From contig JALHDI010000007.1 in NCBI GenBank assembly GCA_022839045.1, positions 1 to 47,593 of the forward strand: a DNA stretch of 47,593 bases, read 5' to 3'. Position 1 is the stretch's first letter. Each line of letters opens with the position of its first letter. Positions 33,817-41,594 of the stretch are shown here, piece after piece. Made by a program: the position numbers and the translations under genes. Source of the DNA: Sporomusaceae bacterium. Lineage in GTDB: Bacteria; Bacillota_C; Negativicutes; Sporomusales_B; UBA7701. The notes beneath the pieces are model-generated. The model saw only the letters and a program-made list of their open reading frames with translations, did no database searches and had not been told where the DNA came from.

Positions 33817-34994
33817 GGACGAACAAACTCCGCTCCGCCCTCACCATGCTGGGCATCATCATCGGCGTATCGGCCGTCATAACGATGGTGTCGCTGGGCT
33901 TAGGCATGCAGCAGAAAGTGCAGAACTCGATCGCCAGCCTGGGCAGCAACCTGCTCGTCATCTCGCCGGGAGCCGCCCAGTCGCCCGGCACCGTCAGGAT
34001 GGCGTCAGGGTCCAACATCACCCTGACCAACCAGGACGCCAAGGCTATCGCCCGGGAGATCGGCGGCGTTAGACACGTGGCCCCCGCAGTCGCCGATTCC
34101 TACCAGGTCGTCTTCGGCAACCAGAACTGGAAGACCAAGGTCCAGGGCACGACCGGCGAATTCCTCACCGTCCGCGACTACAAAATCGCCGCCGGCAAAT
34201 TCTTCGGCAGCGGCGAGGAAAGCTCCCGCGCTCGGGTGGCCGTCCTCGGGCAGACGGTGGTCACCAACCTGTTCGGCAACGTCAGCCCGGTCGGCCAGAC
34301 CATCCGTATCGGCCAAGCCCCGTTCCGGGTGATCGGCGTGCTGGCCGGCAAAGGCCAGTCATCGATGGGCCAGGACCAGGACGATATCGTGATCGTGCCG
34401 CTGTCGACCGCGCAGGAGCGCCTCATGGGCATAACCTACCTCCATAACATCAGCGTGCAGATGGAGAACGACAAGGTGCTCGACAAGGCGCAGGCGGCCA
34501 TCACCGCCCTGCTGCGAACGCGCCACCGCCTGCCGGCCAACGTCGAGGACGATTTCACCGTGCGCAACCTGGCCGCCCTGATGAGCACGATGCAGGAAAC
34601 CACCGGCAACATCACCGCGTTCCTCGGCGGCATCGCCGCCATTTCCCTCGTCGTCGGCGGCATCGGCATCATGAATATCATGCTCGTATCGGTGACCGAA
34701 CGGACACGGGAAATCGGCATCAGGAAAGCGCTGGGCGCCACCTATGCCAACATCCTCGCGCAGTTCCTCATCGAGGCGATCGTCATCAGTCTGTCCGGCG
34801 GCCTGATCGGCATCTTACTGGGCGTGGCCGGGGCCAAGGTGATCTCGGGCTTCGCCGGCTGGAACACCGTCCTCTCCTGGGGCGCCATCCTGGCGGCCTT
34901 CGGCGTGTCGGTTTCCATCGGCCTCTTTTTCGGCCTTTATCCGGCCCGTAAGGCTGCGCTGCTCGACCCGATCGAGGCGCTCAGATACGAATAG
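33777..34994 (+). CDS. MacB-like ABC permease (efflux system 2)
   Basis: The 405-residue permease is intact: N-terminal TM (ALTMLGIIIGVSAVITMVSLG), a periplasmic core of about 220 residues, and three C-terminal TM helices (ISLVVGGIGIMNIMLVSV, TERTREIGIRKALGATYANIL). It is strongly similar to the permease at 12605. The ATG follows GGGGGTGAGG. Its own ATPase gene is deleted to a remnant just upstream. Function would therefore need an ATPase in trans, for example that at 11919. Confidence 0.92.
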   Translation: MLWESILIALEGLRTNKLRSALTMLGIIIGVSAVITMVSLGLGMQQKVQNSIASLGSNLLVISPGAAQSPGTVRMASGSNITLTNQDAKAIAREIGGVRHVAPAVADSYQVVFGNQNWKTKVQGTTGEFLTVRDYKIAAGKFFGSGEESSRARVAVLGQTVVTNLFGNVSPVGQTIRIGQAPFRVIGVLAGKGQSSMGQDQDDIVIVPLSTAQERLMGITYLHNISVQMENDKVLDKAQAAITALLRTRHRLPANVEDDFTVRNLAALMSTMQETTGNITAFLGGIAAISLVVGGIGIMNIMLVSVTERTREIGIRKALGATYANILAQFLIEAIVISLSGGLIGILLGVAGAKVISGFAGWNTVLSWGAILAAFGVSVSIGLFFGLYPARKAALLDPIEALRYE

Positions 34995-35031
34995 GCATAG
35001 CAATATGAGAAGTTCATCGGGAGGGGAATCT

Positions 35032-36360
35032 GTGGAACCGTGTTTTCGGCCTCTGGCCAAATTGTCGGCGCTGATTCTGGTGCTGGCCGCGCTTGGCCGG
35101 CCCGTCATGGCGGCGCCGCTGGAATTGTCCCTGGAAGACAGCATCGCGCTGGCGCTGAAGAATAACCCGGAGATCAAGCTCGCCGACTCCGCCAAGAATA
35201 AATCGCTGTGGGCGGTGCACCAGGCCGAGGCCGGCAAGGGGCTCAACCTGACCTTCACCCACACCACCAAGCGTTACAACGGCTATAACACCGGCATGCT
35301 GTATCTCTACGGGCTGAAGCAATACGAATGGTCCAACAAATACGACAACCTGCTCTCCCTCAGCCTGCCCATATATACCGGCGGCAAGCTGGAGGGCCAG
35401 ATCGACGCCGCCAGACTTAACTATAAACTCGCCGACCTGAGCGTCGACGCCACCGTCCAGCAGCTCAGGCAGACGGTGACCGGCAACTATTTCAACGTCT
35501 TGAAATGCCGGAATAACCTGGAAATAAGCCGGCAAACGGTGAACAATTACCAAGGCCACCTCAAAGATGTCCAACTCCAGTTCGACGTCGGCACGGTCCC
35601 GCGATCGGACGTACTGGCGAGCGAAGTCTCGCTCGCCAACGCCATGAACAGCCTCATCAAAGCCGAAAACAGCTACCGGCTGTCGATCGCCAGCCTCAAC
35701 AATTCCCTCGGGCTGCCGCTGAACAGCGACGTGAAGCTGAAGGAAGACCTGCAGTTCATGAAATATGCAATAACCCTTGAAGAATGCGAAAGATTCGCGC
35801 TGGCCAACCGGCCGGAGCTTGCCCAATACGAGGCCAAAATAGCCATCGCCCGCGACGACGTGAAAATCGCCACCAGCGGCTTCCTGCCGACTGTCAATCT
35901 TTTCGCCACGCAAGACTGGTACGACTCGCGCTTCCCCGGCGACAACAATAGCAACTGGGTGGTGGGACTGACCGCCTCGATCAGCGTGTTCGACTCCGGA
36001 CTCAACAGGGCGAAGCTCAAGCAAGCGCAGGAAGGCGTGAGCACGGCGGTGGAGCAGGCCGGCCAGAAGCGGGACGCCGTATTGCTGGAAGTTCGCCAGT
36101 ACTATCTCAATCTGCGCGAAGCCGAGGAACGGATCGAGACCAGCAAGGTCGCCGTCACGCAGGCGGAAGAGAACCTGCGCATCGCCGAAATCCGCTACAA
36201 CGCCGGTGTAGGCACCAACCTGGAAATCCTCGACGCGGTGCTGGCGCTGAACACGGCCGGTACCAACCATACCCAAGCCCTGTACGATTACAACGCCAAC
36301 AAAGCGCAACTGGAAAGAGCGATAGGGATGACGGTCAGCAAAACTAACACCGGCATATAA
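35032..36360 (+). CDS. TolC-family outer membrane efflux protein (efflux system 2)
   Basis: The 442-residue precursor is taken to start at GTG 35032 after GGGAGGGG. An ATG at 35005 is in frame but lacks a ribosome site. A signal peptide ends VMAAP. Two OEP halves with long coiled coils follow: LELSLEDSIALALKNNPEIK, then LSLPIYTGGKLEGQI, then YNAGVGTNLEILDAVLALNTA near the end. It completes the second tripartite set. It resembles the protein at 9514 but is clearly divergent. Confidence 0.9.
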   Translation: MEPCFRPLAKLSALILVLAALGRPVMAAPLELSLEDSIALALKNNPEIKLADSAKNKSLWAVHQAEAGKGLNLTFTHTTKRYNGYNTGMLYLYGLKQYEWSNKYDNLLSLSLPIYTGGKLEGQIDAARLNYKLADLSVDATVQQLRQTVTGNYFNVLKCRNNLEISRQTVNNYQGHLKDVQLQFDVGTVPRSDVLASEVSLANAMNSLIKAENSYRLSIASLNNSLGLPLNSDVKLKEDLQFMKYAITLEECERFALANRPELAQYEAKIAIARDDVKIATSGFLPTVNLFATQDWYDSRFPGDNNSNWVVGLTASISVFDSGLNRAKLKQAQEGVSTAVEQAGQKRDAVLLEVRQYYLNLREAEERIETSKVAVTQAEENLRIAEIRYNAGVGTNLEILDAVLALNTAGTNHTQALYDYNANKAQLERAIGMTVSKTNTGI

Positions 36361-36362
36361 TA

Positions 36363-36379
36363 CATAGAATGATTCTATG
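36363..36379. promoter_or_regulatory. palindrome upstream of the grd promoter
   Basis: CATAGAATGATTCTATG is a perfect palindrome around a single central base, starting 3 bases after the tolC stop. It ends 22 bases upstream of the grd -35. No T-run follows, so it is more likely a protein-binding site than a terminator. The regulator is unknown. Confidence 0.4.
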
Positions 36380-36401
36380 ATCTTCTCCTAAAAATTGTAT
36401 G

Positions 36402-36430
36402 TTGAAAATTTCACAAAACTCTTCTATAAT
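36402..36430 (+). promoter_or_regulatory. sigma-A promoter of the glycine reductase operon
   Basis: TTGAAA (36402-36407), a 17-base spacer and a perfect TATAAT (36425-36430) form a strong promoter. Transcription would start near 36437, about 40 bases before the first riboswitch aptamer. Confidence 0.85.
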
Positions 36431-36473
36431 CTGTTTGTAAGCAATTTCCAAACAATACACATATTGTCGGATG

Positions 36474-36644
36474 ACGGGTATGGAAGAGTTCCGCCGCGCG
36501 CGGACGCCGAAGGAGCAAGCCGGACCGAACCTCTCAGGCAAAAGGACCGTGCCCCGACGAATCTCTGGAGAGACCGCCAAGCGCGGCACCGATGGGGTAT
36601 GCGGGCGAGACCGTCCGTCAATCTCTCAGGTTTTAGGACAGAGG
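36474..36644 (+). ncRNA. tandem glycine riboswitch (gcvT type)
   Basis: Two glycine aptamers follow each other with a short linker. The first shows GGAAGAG, GCCGAAGGAGCAAGCC and CTCTCAGGCAAAAGGACCGT (about 36478-36552). The second shows TCTGGAGAGACCGCC, CACCGATGGGG and CTCTCAGGTTTTAGGACAGAG (about 36561-36643). These are the conserved cores of the class. The closing helix of the second aptamer pairs CTCTG (36563-36567) with CAGAG (36639-36643), bases that also belong to the terminator stem that follows. It controls the grd operon; the same class commonly controls glycine cleavage genes. Confidence 0.93.
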
Positions 36645-36666
36645 CCAATGTGGCTTCTGTTTTTTT
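36638..36666 (+). terminator. riboswitch-controlled intrinsic terminator
   Basis: ACAGAGGCCA and TGGCTTCTGT (one G-U pair) form a 10-pair stem with a 3-base loop, followed by seven T. The left arm overlaps five bases needed for the final helix of the second glycine aptamer. Glycine binding should therefore break the terminator and switch the operon on. Confidence 0.85.
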
Positions 36667-36693
36667 ATTTGGCGACATAAGGGGTGGCGTGTT

Positions 36694-37095
36694 ATGCGGC
36701 TGGTTGTCACCAACAATCCCGGGGTCAGAGACTGCTTCTCCCCCCCTCGCCTGCTCCGGCATGAGCTCGTCTGGGTCGAGGGCTATACCGAGGATGTGCT
36801 GCGCCGGGTCCGCGACCTATGCCACAAGAACCACCGCCTGATAACCCATCCCCTGACCGGCGGCATCAAACCCAACCAGACGCCGTACAAAACGGTGGTG
36901 GTGGAGCATACCCCCATGCACGCGGCCGAGCCGGAATCAGTGCTGCTGGCCGAAACCGCCTTGCGCACAACCATCGACCTGCTGCGCGACCGGCCGCGGC
37001 CGCTGGCCGTCTTCAGGTTCCTGGACGACTTCGCGGCCATCGACCTCGATTTTTTCCAGAGCTATCTGGACAGCGCCGCCAGCCATTCGGTCTGA
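36694..37095 (+). CDS. grdX: GrdX family protein
   Basis: The 133-residue protein begins MRLVVTNNPGVRD and contains HRLITHPLTGGIKPNQTPYKTVVV, typical of GrdX. This small protein of unknown function is encoded at the head of glycine reductase operons. No known catalytic motif is visible. It follows the riboswitch by 28 bases and precedes trxB by 21. The ribosome site is GGGGTGG. Confidence 0.88.
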   Translation: MRLVVTNNPGVRDCFSPPRLLRHELVWVEGYTEDVLRRVRDLCHKNHRLITHPLTGGIKPNQTPYKTVVVEHTPMHAAEPESVLLAETALRTTIDLLRDRPRPLAVFRFLDDFAAIDLDFFQSYLDSAASHSV

Positions 37096-37116
37096 AACAT
37101 CTTAAGGAGGGGAACC

Positions 37117-38064
37117 ATGGAACGCTACGACATCATCATCGCCGGCGCGGGGCCGGCCGGGCTGACGGCCGCGATCTACAGCGCCAGGAGCAAGCTGAAA
37201 ACACTGTATATCGAAAAGCTTTCCACCGGCGGCCAGGCCGCGACCACCGACGAGATCGAGAACTACCCGGGATTTCCCGACGGCGTCGCCGGTCGCGAGC
37301 TCGCCGCGCTGATGGAAAAACAGGCCGAAAGGTTCGGGGCGGACAAACTCGCGGCCAAGGTTCAGGAGTTGCAGGTCGAGGGCGATTACCGCGTCGTCAG
37401 GACCAATAAGGGCGATTTCAGCGCCAAGGCGGTGATAATCGCCTCCGGGGCGGCGCCGAAACTGCTGGGCTGCCCTGGGGAACTGGAGTTCAGGGCGCGT
37501 GGCGTTTCTTACTGCGCGACCTGCGACGCCGCCTTTTACGAAGGCGCGGCCGTCATGGTGGTCGGCGGCGGCGACTCGGCGGTCGAGGAAGCCAACTATC
37601 TCACAAAGTTCGCCGACAAGGTATGGCTGGTGCACCGCCGCAACGCTCTGCGGGCGACCAGGATCGTGCAGGAACGGGCCATGGCCAATCCCAAGCTCGA
37701 AATCGTCTGGAACTCGGTGGTCGAGAGGATCGGCGGTGACGGCGTGGTGGAGACCGTGACCCTGCGCAACCGCGTCACCGACGAGAAGTCGGAAATGAAG
37801 GTCGACGGGGTATTCATCTACGTCGGCCTGGAGCCGAACACCGAGTGGCTGGGGAAACTGGTCGAGCTGGATGAGCACGGCTATATCCCGACCGACGAAA
37901 ACATGCGCACCAACCTCCCCGGCGTCTACGCCGCGGGCGATATCAGGGCCAAACCGCTACGGCAGGTGGTCACCGCGGCGGCCGACGGCGCCGTCGCCGC
38001 CTGCCACGCGGAGAAGTATATCGAAAACCACTTCGACGAAAAAGCGACAAAGGGGGTGAATTGA
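37117..38064 (+). CDS. trxB: thioredoxin reductase of the glycine reductase system
   Basis: The 315-residue flavoprotein has an N-terminal FAD motif (IAGAGPAGLTAAIYSARSK), the redox pair C133-A-T-C136 in SYCATCDAAFYEG, an NAD(P)H-binding motif (VVGGGDSAVEEANYL) and a C-terminal FAD motif (GVYAAGDIRAKPLRQV). It reduces the operon's thioredoxin. The NAD(P)H-site arginines in VHRRNALRAT suggest NADPH use, as in ordinary TrxB. The stop overlaps the trxA start (TGATG). Confidence 0.95.
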   Translation: MERYDIIIAGAGPAGLTAAIYSARSKLKTLYIEKLSTGGQAATTDEIENYPGFPDGVAGRELAALMEKQAERFGADKLAAKVQELQVEGDYRVVRTNKGDFSAKAVIIASGAAPKLLGCPGELEFRARGVSYCATCDAAFYEGAAVMVVGGGDSAVEEANYLTKFADKVWLVHRRNALRATRIVQERAMANPKLEIVWNSVVERIGGDGVVETVTLRNRVTDEKSEMKVDGVFIYVGLEPNTEWLGKLVELDEHGYIPTDENMRTNLPGVYAAGDIRAKPLRQVVTAAADGAVAACHAEKYIENHFDEKATKGVN

Positions 38065-38390
38065 TGGCTGATCTGACGGAGCTTACCAAGGAAAACTTCG
38101 ACCAGGAAGTGCTAAGCAGCGACTTGCCGGTGCTCGTCGACTTCTGGGGACCGAAATGCGTTCCCTGCCTGGGGCTGATGCCGGTGGTGGAGGAACTAGC
38201 GGCGAAGTACGCCGGCAAGGTGAAATTCTGCAAGGTGAACACCGCCGAGAACCGCCGGCTGGCGATCCAGGTAAGGGTCATGAGCCTGCCCACGTTCCAG
38301 TTCTACCGGGCCGGGGCGCTGGCCGGCGAACTCAAAGGCGACTTCGGGCAGGAAGAGATCGAGGAAAAACTAAACGCCTTGCTAGGCTAA
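38064..38390 (+). CDS. trxA: thioredoxin of the glycine reductase system
   Basis: The 108-residue thioredoxin fold has active site WGPKC32-V-P-C35 instead of the usual WCGPC. This GPKCxPC variant is characteristic of thioredoxins in grd operons, adapted to reduce the selenoprotein components. The conserved cis-Pro region (VMSLPTFQFY) is present. The ATG at 38064 overlaps the trxB stop and follows AGGGGGTG. Confidence 0.95.
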   Translation: MADLTELTKENFDQEVLSSDLPVLVDFWGPKCVPCLGLMPVVEELAAKYAGKVKFCKVNTAENRRLAIQVRVMSLPTFQFYRAGALAGELKGDFGQEEIEEKLNALLG

Positions 38391-38404
38391 TAACGGGAGG
38401 GGAT

Positions 38405-39694
38405 ATGATGCGCCTCACTCTTGGCAAAATCCACATCAAGGGGGTGGAATTCGGCGAATCCACCAGAATCGCGGGCGGCGTGCTGTTCGTCGACAAGCGG
38501 GGGCTGTCCGCGCTGCTCGCCGAAGACGCGCGCGTGGCCGGCGTCGAAGTTTGTCTCGCCCGGCCCGGCGAGAGCGTGCGGATCGTTCCTGTCAAAGATG
38601 TCATCGAGCCGCGGGTCAAGGTGGAAGGCCCCGGCAACATCTTCCCCGGCTTCCTCGGCAAGGTCGACAACGTCGGCACGGGCCGCACCCACGTGCTCCA
38701 GGGCGCGGCGGTGGTCACGACCGGCAGGATCGTCGGCTTCCAGGAAGGCGTCATCGACATGGCCGGCCCCGGCGCGGAATTTACGCCGTTTTCCCGCACG
38801 TACAACGTGGTCGTCAAGGTCGAGCCGGTCGCCGGCCTTCATCAGCACGAACACGAGAATGTCGTCCGCATGGCCGGGTTCAAAGCCGCCGCTTACCTGG
38901 GCGAAGCCGGCCGGGCGGTCGCCCCGGACAGCGAGGAGGTTTACGACTGGCCGAGCCTTAAGGAAACGATGGCCAGCCATCCCGCCCTGCCGAAGGTGGC
39001 CTACGTGTATATGCTCCAGACCCAGGGGCTGCTGCACGATACCTACGTATACGGCGTCGACGCCAAACGCATCATCCCGACCCTCATCTCGCCGACGGAG
39101 GTGTTCGACGGGGCGATCGTGAGCGGCAACTGCGTGTCGGCCTGCGACAAGAACCCCACGTACGTGCACCTCAATCAGCCCATCATCAGCGAACTTTTTA
39201 AGCGCCACGGCAAAGATATCAACTTCGTCGGGGTCATCGTCACCAACGAAAACGTCACCCTGGCAGACAAGGAGCGCTCTTCCGGCTATACGTCCCGGCT
39301 GGCGGAGATGCTGGGCGTCGACGCGGCGATCATCAGCGAGGAAGGATTCGGCAATCCCGACGCCGACCTGGTGATGAACTGCCGCAAGCTCGAGCAGAAA
39401 GGCATCAGGACGGTGCTGGTCACCGACGAATACGCCGGCCGCGACGGCAGCTCCCAGTCGCTGGCGGACACCACCCCCGAGGCTGCGGCGGTCGTCACCG
39501 CCGGCAACGCCAACGAAACCATCGTCCTGCCGAAACTGGATACCCTGATCGGCCACGCCGAAGCGGTGGACGTGATCGCCGGCGGCTTCAGCGGTTCGTT
39601 GCGGCCGGACGGCAGCATCGAAGTGGAGATCCAGGCCATCACCGGCGCGACCAGCGAAGTGGGCTTCGGCCGGCTGAGCGCCAGAGAATTGTAA
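38405..39694 (+). CDS. grdE: glycine reductase component B, alpha/beta proprotein GrdE
   Basis: The 429-residue proprotein is cleaved in this family at an Asn-Cys bond to give two subunits, the C-terminal one starting with a pyruvoyl group formed from Cys. Here the site is Cys243 in IVSGNCVSACDKN. The pyruvoyl carbonyl forms a Schiff base with glycine. Other conserved segments are AGLHQHEHENVVRMAG and TNENVTLADKERSSGYTSRL. The start follows GGGAGGGG; the open frame upstream to 38156 overlaps trxA and is shadow. With GrdB it makes the glycine-specific component. Confidence 0.95.
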   Translation: MMRLTLGKIHIKGVEFGESTRIAGGVLFVDKRGLSALLAEDARVAGVEVCLARPGESVRIVPVKDVIEPRVKVEGPGNIFPGFLGKVDNVGTGRTHVLQGAAVVTTGRIVGFQEGVIDMAGPGAEFTPFSRTYNVVVKVEPVAGLHQHEHENVVRMAGFKAAAYLGEAGRAVAPDSEEVYDWPSLKETMASHPALPKVAYVYMLQTQGLLHDTYVYGVDAKRIIPTLISPTEVFDGAIVSGNCVSACDKNPTYVHLNQPIISELFKRHGKDINFVGVIVTNENVTLADKERSSGYTSRLAEMLGVDAAIISEEGFGNPDADLVMNCRKLEQKGIRTVLVTDEYAGRDGSSQSLADTTPEAAAVVTAGNANETIVLPKLDTLIGHAEAVDVIAGGFSGSLRPDGSIEVEIQAITGATSEVGFGRLSAREL

Positions 39695-39724
39695 GAAAAA
39701 AGACAGCAAACAGGAGGAGAATGT

Positions 39725-40195
39725 ATGGCAATTCTCGATGGGAAAAAGGTCATCATCATCGGCGACCGCGACGGCATCCCCGGACCGGCGATCGCCGAAT
39801 GCGCGCTCAGCGCCAACGCGGAAGTCGCCTTCGCCACCACCGAATGCTTTGTCTGAACGGCTGCCGGCTCGATGGACCTGCAGAACCAAGCCCGGATAAA
39901 AGAACTGGCCAACCAGGCGGGCGGCGAAAACCTCGTCGTGCTGCTCGGGGCCGCTGAACCCGACAGCGCCTCGATCGCCGCCGAAACGGTCACCCTGGGC
40001 GACCCGACCTACGCAGGTTCATTGGCAGGAGTCCAGTTGGGACTCAAAGTTTATCACGTCGTCGAACCGGAAATCAAAGCCGAGATCGCGCCCGGCGTTT
40101 ACGAAGAGCAGGTCGCGATGATGGAAATGGTGCTGAATGTCGACCGCCTCACCGCCGAGGTGGCGAAGATGCGCCAGGAAGGCAGCAAATTCTGA
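39725..40195 (+). CDS. grdA: glycine reductase component A selenoprotein GrdA (UGA = Sec44)
   Basis: The frame starts [20 protein letters not shown] after AGGAGGAG and reads through an in-frame TGA at 39854-39856. It continues [11 protein letters not shown] to the true stop at 40193. The product is 156 residues with selenocysteine 44 in the motif CFVU, exactly as in known GrdA proteins. Component A carries the Se-carboxymethyl intermediate from component B to component C. Treating the TGA as a stop would split the gene in two. A hairpin directly after the TGA is the likely SECIS. Confidence 0.97.
39861..39883 (+). promoter_or_regulatory. candidate bacterial SECIS of grdA
   Basis: CTGC pairs with GCAG and GG with CC around a 9-base loop (CTCGATGGA), with single-base bulges, starting 5 bases after the UGA. 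This is the position where bacterial selenocysteine insertion elements lie. Confidence 0.55.
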
Positions 40196-40213
40196 CAGGG
40201 AGGGGGTAATCCC

Positions 40214-41521
40214 GTGTCCAAACCGAGGGTAGTCCACTACCTCAACCAGTTCTTCGGCCAGATCGGCGGCGAAGACAAGGCAGGCACTGCCCCGCTCAAA
40301 AAGGACGGGCCCGTCGGCCCGGGCCTGGCGCTAAACGCGGCTTTCAAAGGCGAGGCCGAAGTGGTGGGCACCGTTATCTGCGGCGACAGCCACTTCGCCG
40401 AGAACATGGACGCCGCTCTCGGCACGATCGTCGGCTTCATCCGGGAATACCGGCCCGACCTGGTGGTGGCCGGCCCGGCTTTCAACGCCGGCCGCTACGG
40501 CACGGCGTGCGGCGCGGTCGCCGACGCCGTCCAGGCGCAGCTCGGCATCCCGGCGGTGACCGGCATGTACGTCGAAAATCCCGGGGTCGATATGTACAAA
40601 AAGACCCTGCATATCGTGAGCACCACCGATTCGGCGATCGGCATGCGGGACGCCGTCCCCAGGATGGCCGCCCTGGCGCTGAAGCTGTATAATAAGCGGC
40701 CGGTCAGCCCGGAGGAGGATCACTATATCCCCCGGGGCACCCGCCGCAACTATTTCGCCACCCAAACCGGGGCCGAGCGGGCCGTCGAAATGCTCGTCGC
40801 CAAACTGAGCGGCGCGCCGTTTGCCACCGAGCTGCCGATGCCGGCCTTCGACCGCGTGCCGCCCAATCCCGCCGTCGGGGATATGACCACGGCGACCGTC
40901 GCCCTGGTCACTTCCGGCGGGATCGTGCCCAAAGGCAACCCCGACCGTATCGAATCCTCCTCCGCTTCCCGCTACGGCAAATACCCGCTGGCAGGCGTCG
41001 ACGACCTGACGGCCGCGACCCACGCCACCGCCCACGGCGGCTACGACCCCGTGTACGCCAACGAGGACGCCGACCGGGTGCTACCGGTGGACGTGATGCG
41101 CGACCTCGCGGCCGAGAAGAAGATCGGCAAACTGCACGAATACTGGTACGCGACCGTCGGCAACGGCACCGCGGTCGCCAGCGCCGCCAGCTACGGCCGC
41201 AGCATCGCCGAAGACCTCAAGGCCGCCGGCGTCCAGGCCGTCATCCTGACCTCCACGTGAGGCACCTGCACTCGCTGCGGCGCAGCGATGGTGAAGGAGA
41301 TCGAAAGAGCCGGCCTACCGGTCGTGCATATGTGCACGATCGTGCCGATCAGCAAAACGGTCGGCGCCAACCGGATCGTGCCGACGGTGGCCATCCCCCA
41401 CCCGCTCGGCAACCCCGCCGTTTCCCGCGAGGAAGAGAAGCTCCTGCGCCGGAAACTGGTGGAACGCGCCCTGAAGGCCCTGACAACCGAAGTCGACGGC
41501 CAGACCGTCTTCGACCAATAA
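40214..41521 (+). CDS. grdB: glycine reductase component B selenoprotein GrdB (UGA = Sec349)
   Basis: The gene starts at a GTG after GGGAGGGGGT, giving MSKPRVVHYLNQFFGQIGGE, and reads through an in-frame TGA at 41258-41260. The Sec lies in the motif U349-GTC-TRC (UxxCxxC), typical of GrdB. The frame then runs VPTVAIPHPLGNPAVS to the stop at 41519. The product has 435 residues. GrdB attacks the alpha carbon of glycine bound by the pyruvoyl subunit of GrdE, forming the selenoether passed to GrdA. A strong hairpin starts 2 bases after the UGA. Confidence 0.97.
41263..41293 (+). promoter_or_regulatory. candidate bacterial SECIS of grdB
   Basis: A perfect TCGCTGC / GCAGCGA stem with loop GGC is extended by CACC / GGTG after an internal bulge. 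It begins 2 bases downstream of the selenocysteine UGA, as expected for a SelB-binding element. Confidence 0.65.
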
Positions 41522-41536
41522 CCGGGTATAACAGCA

Positions 41537-41568
41537 AAGGGGAGTTGCGCGCCGCGCCGACTCCCCTT
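41537..41568 (+). other. intercistronic hairpin between grdB and grdC
   Basis: AAGGGGAGT and ACTCCCCTT form a perfect 9-pair stem around a GC-rich 14-base loop in the 73-base grdB-grdC gap. No T-run follows, so it more likely marks an mRNA processing or stabilising element that sets component ratios. Confidence 0.5.
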
Positions 41569-41594
41569 CAAACTGAATCGCGGAGGTTCATACT

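Noticed and set aside
39854..39856. TGA as a nonsense mutation or frameshift in grdA
   Set aside because: It is the conserved selenocysteine codon of GrdA, with flanking residues conserved on both sides in the same frame.
41258..41260. TGA as the end of grdB
   Set aside because: The UxxCxxC motif and about 85 further conserved residues follow in frame, and a hairpin lies directly after the codon.
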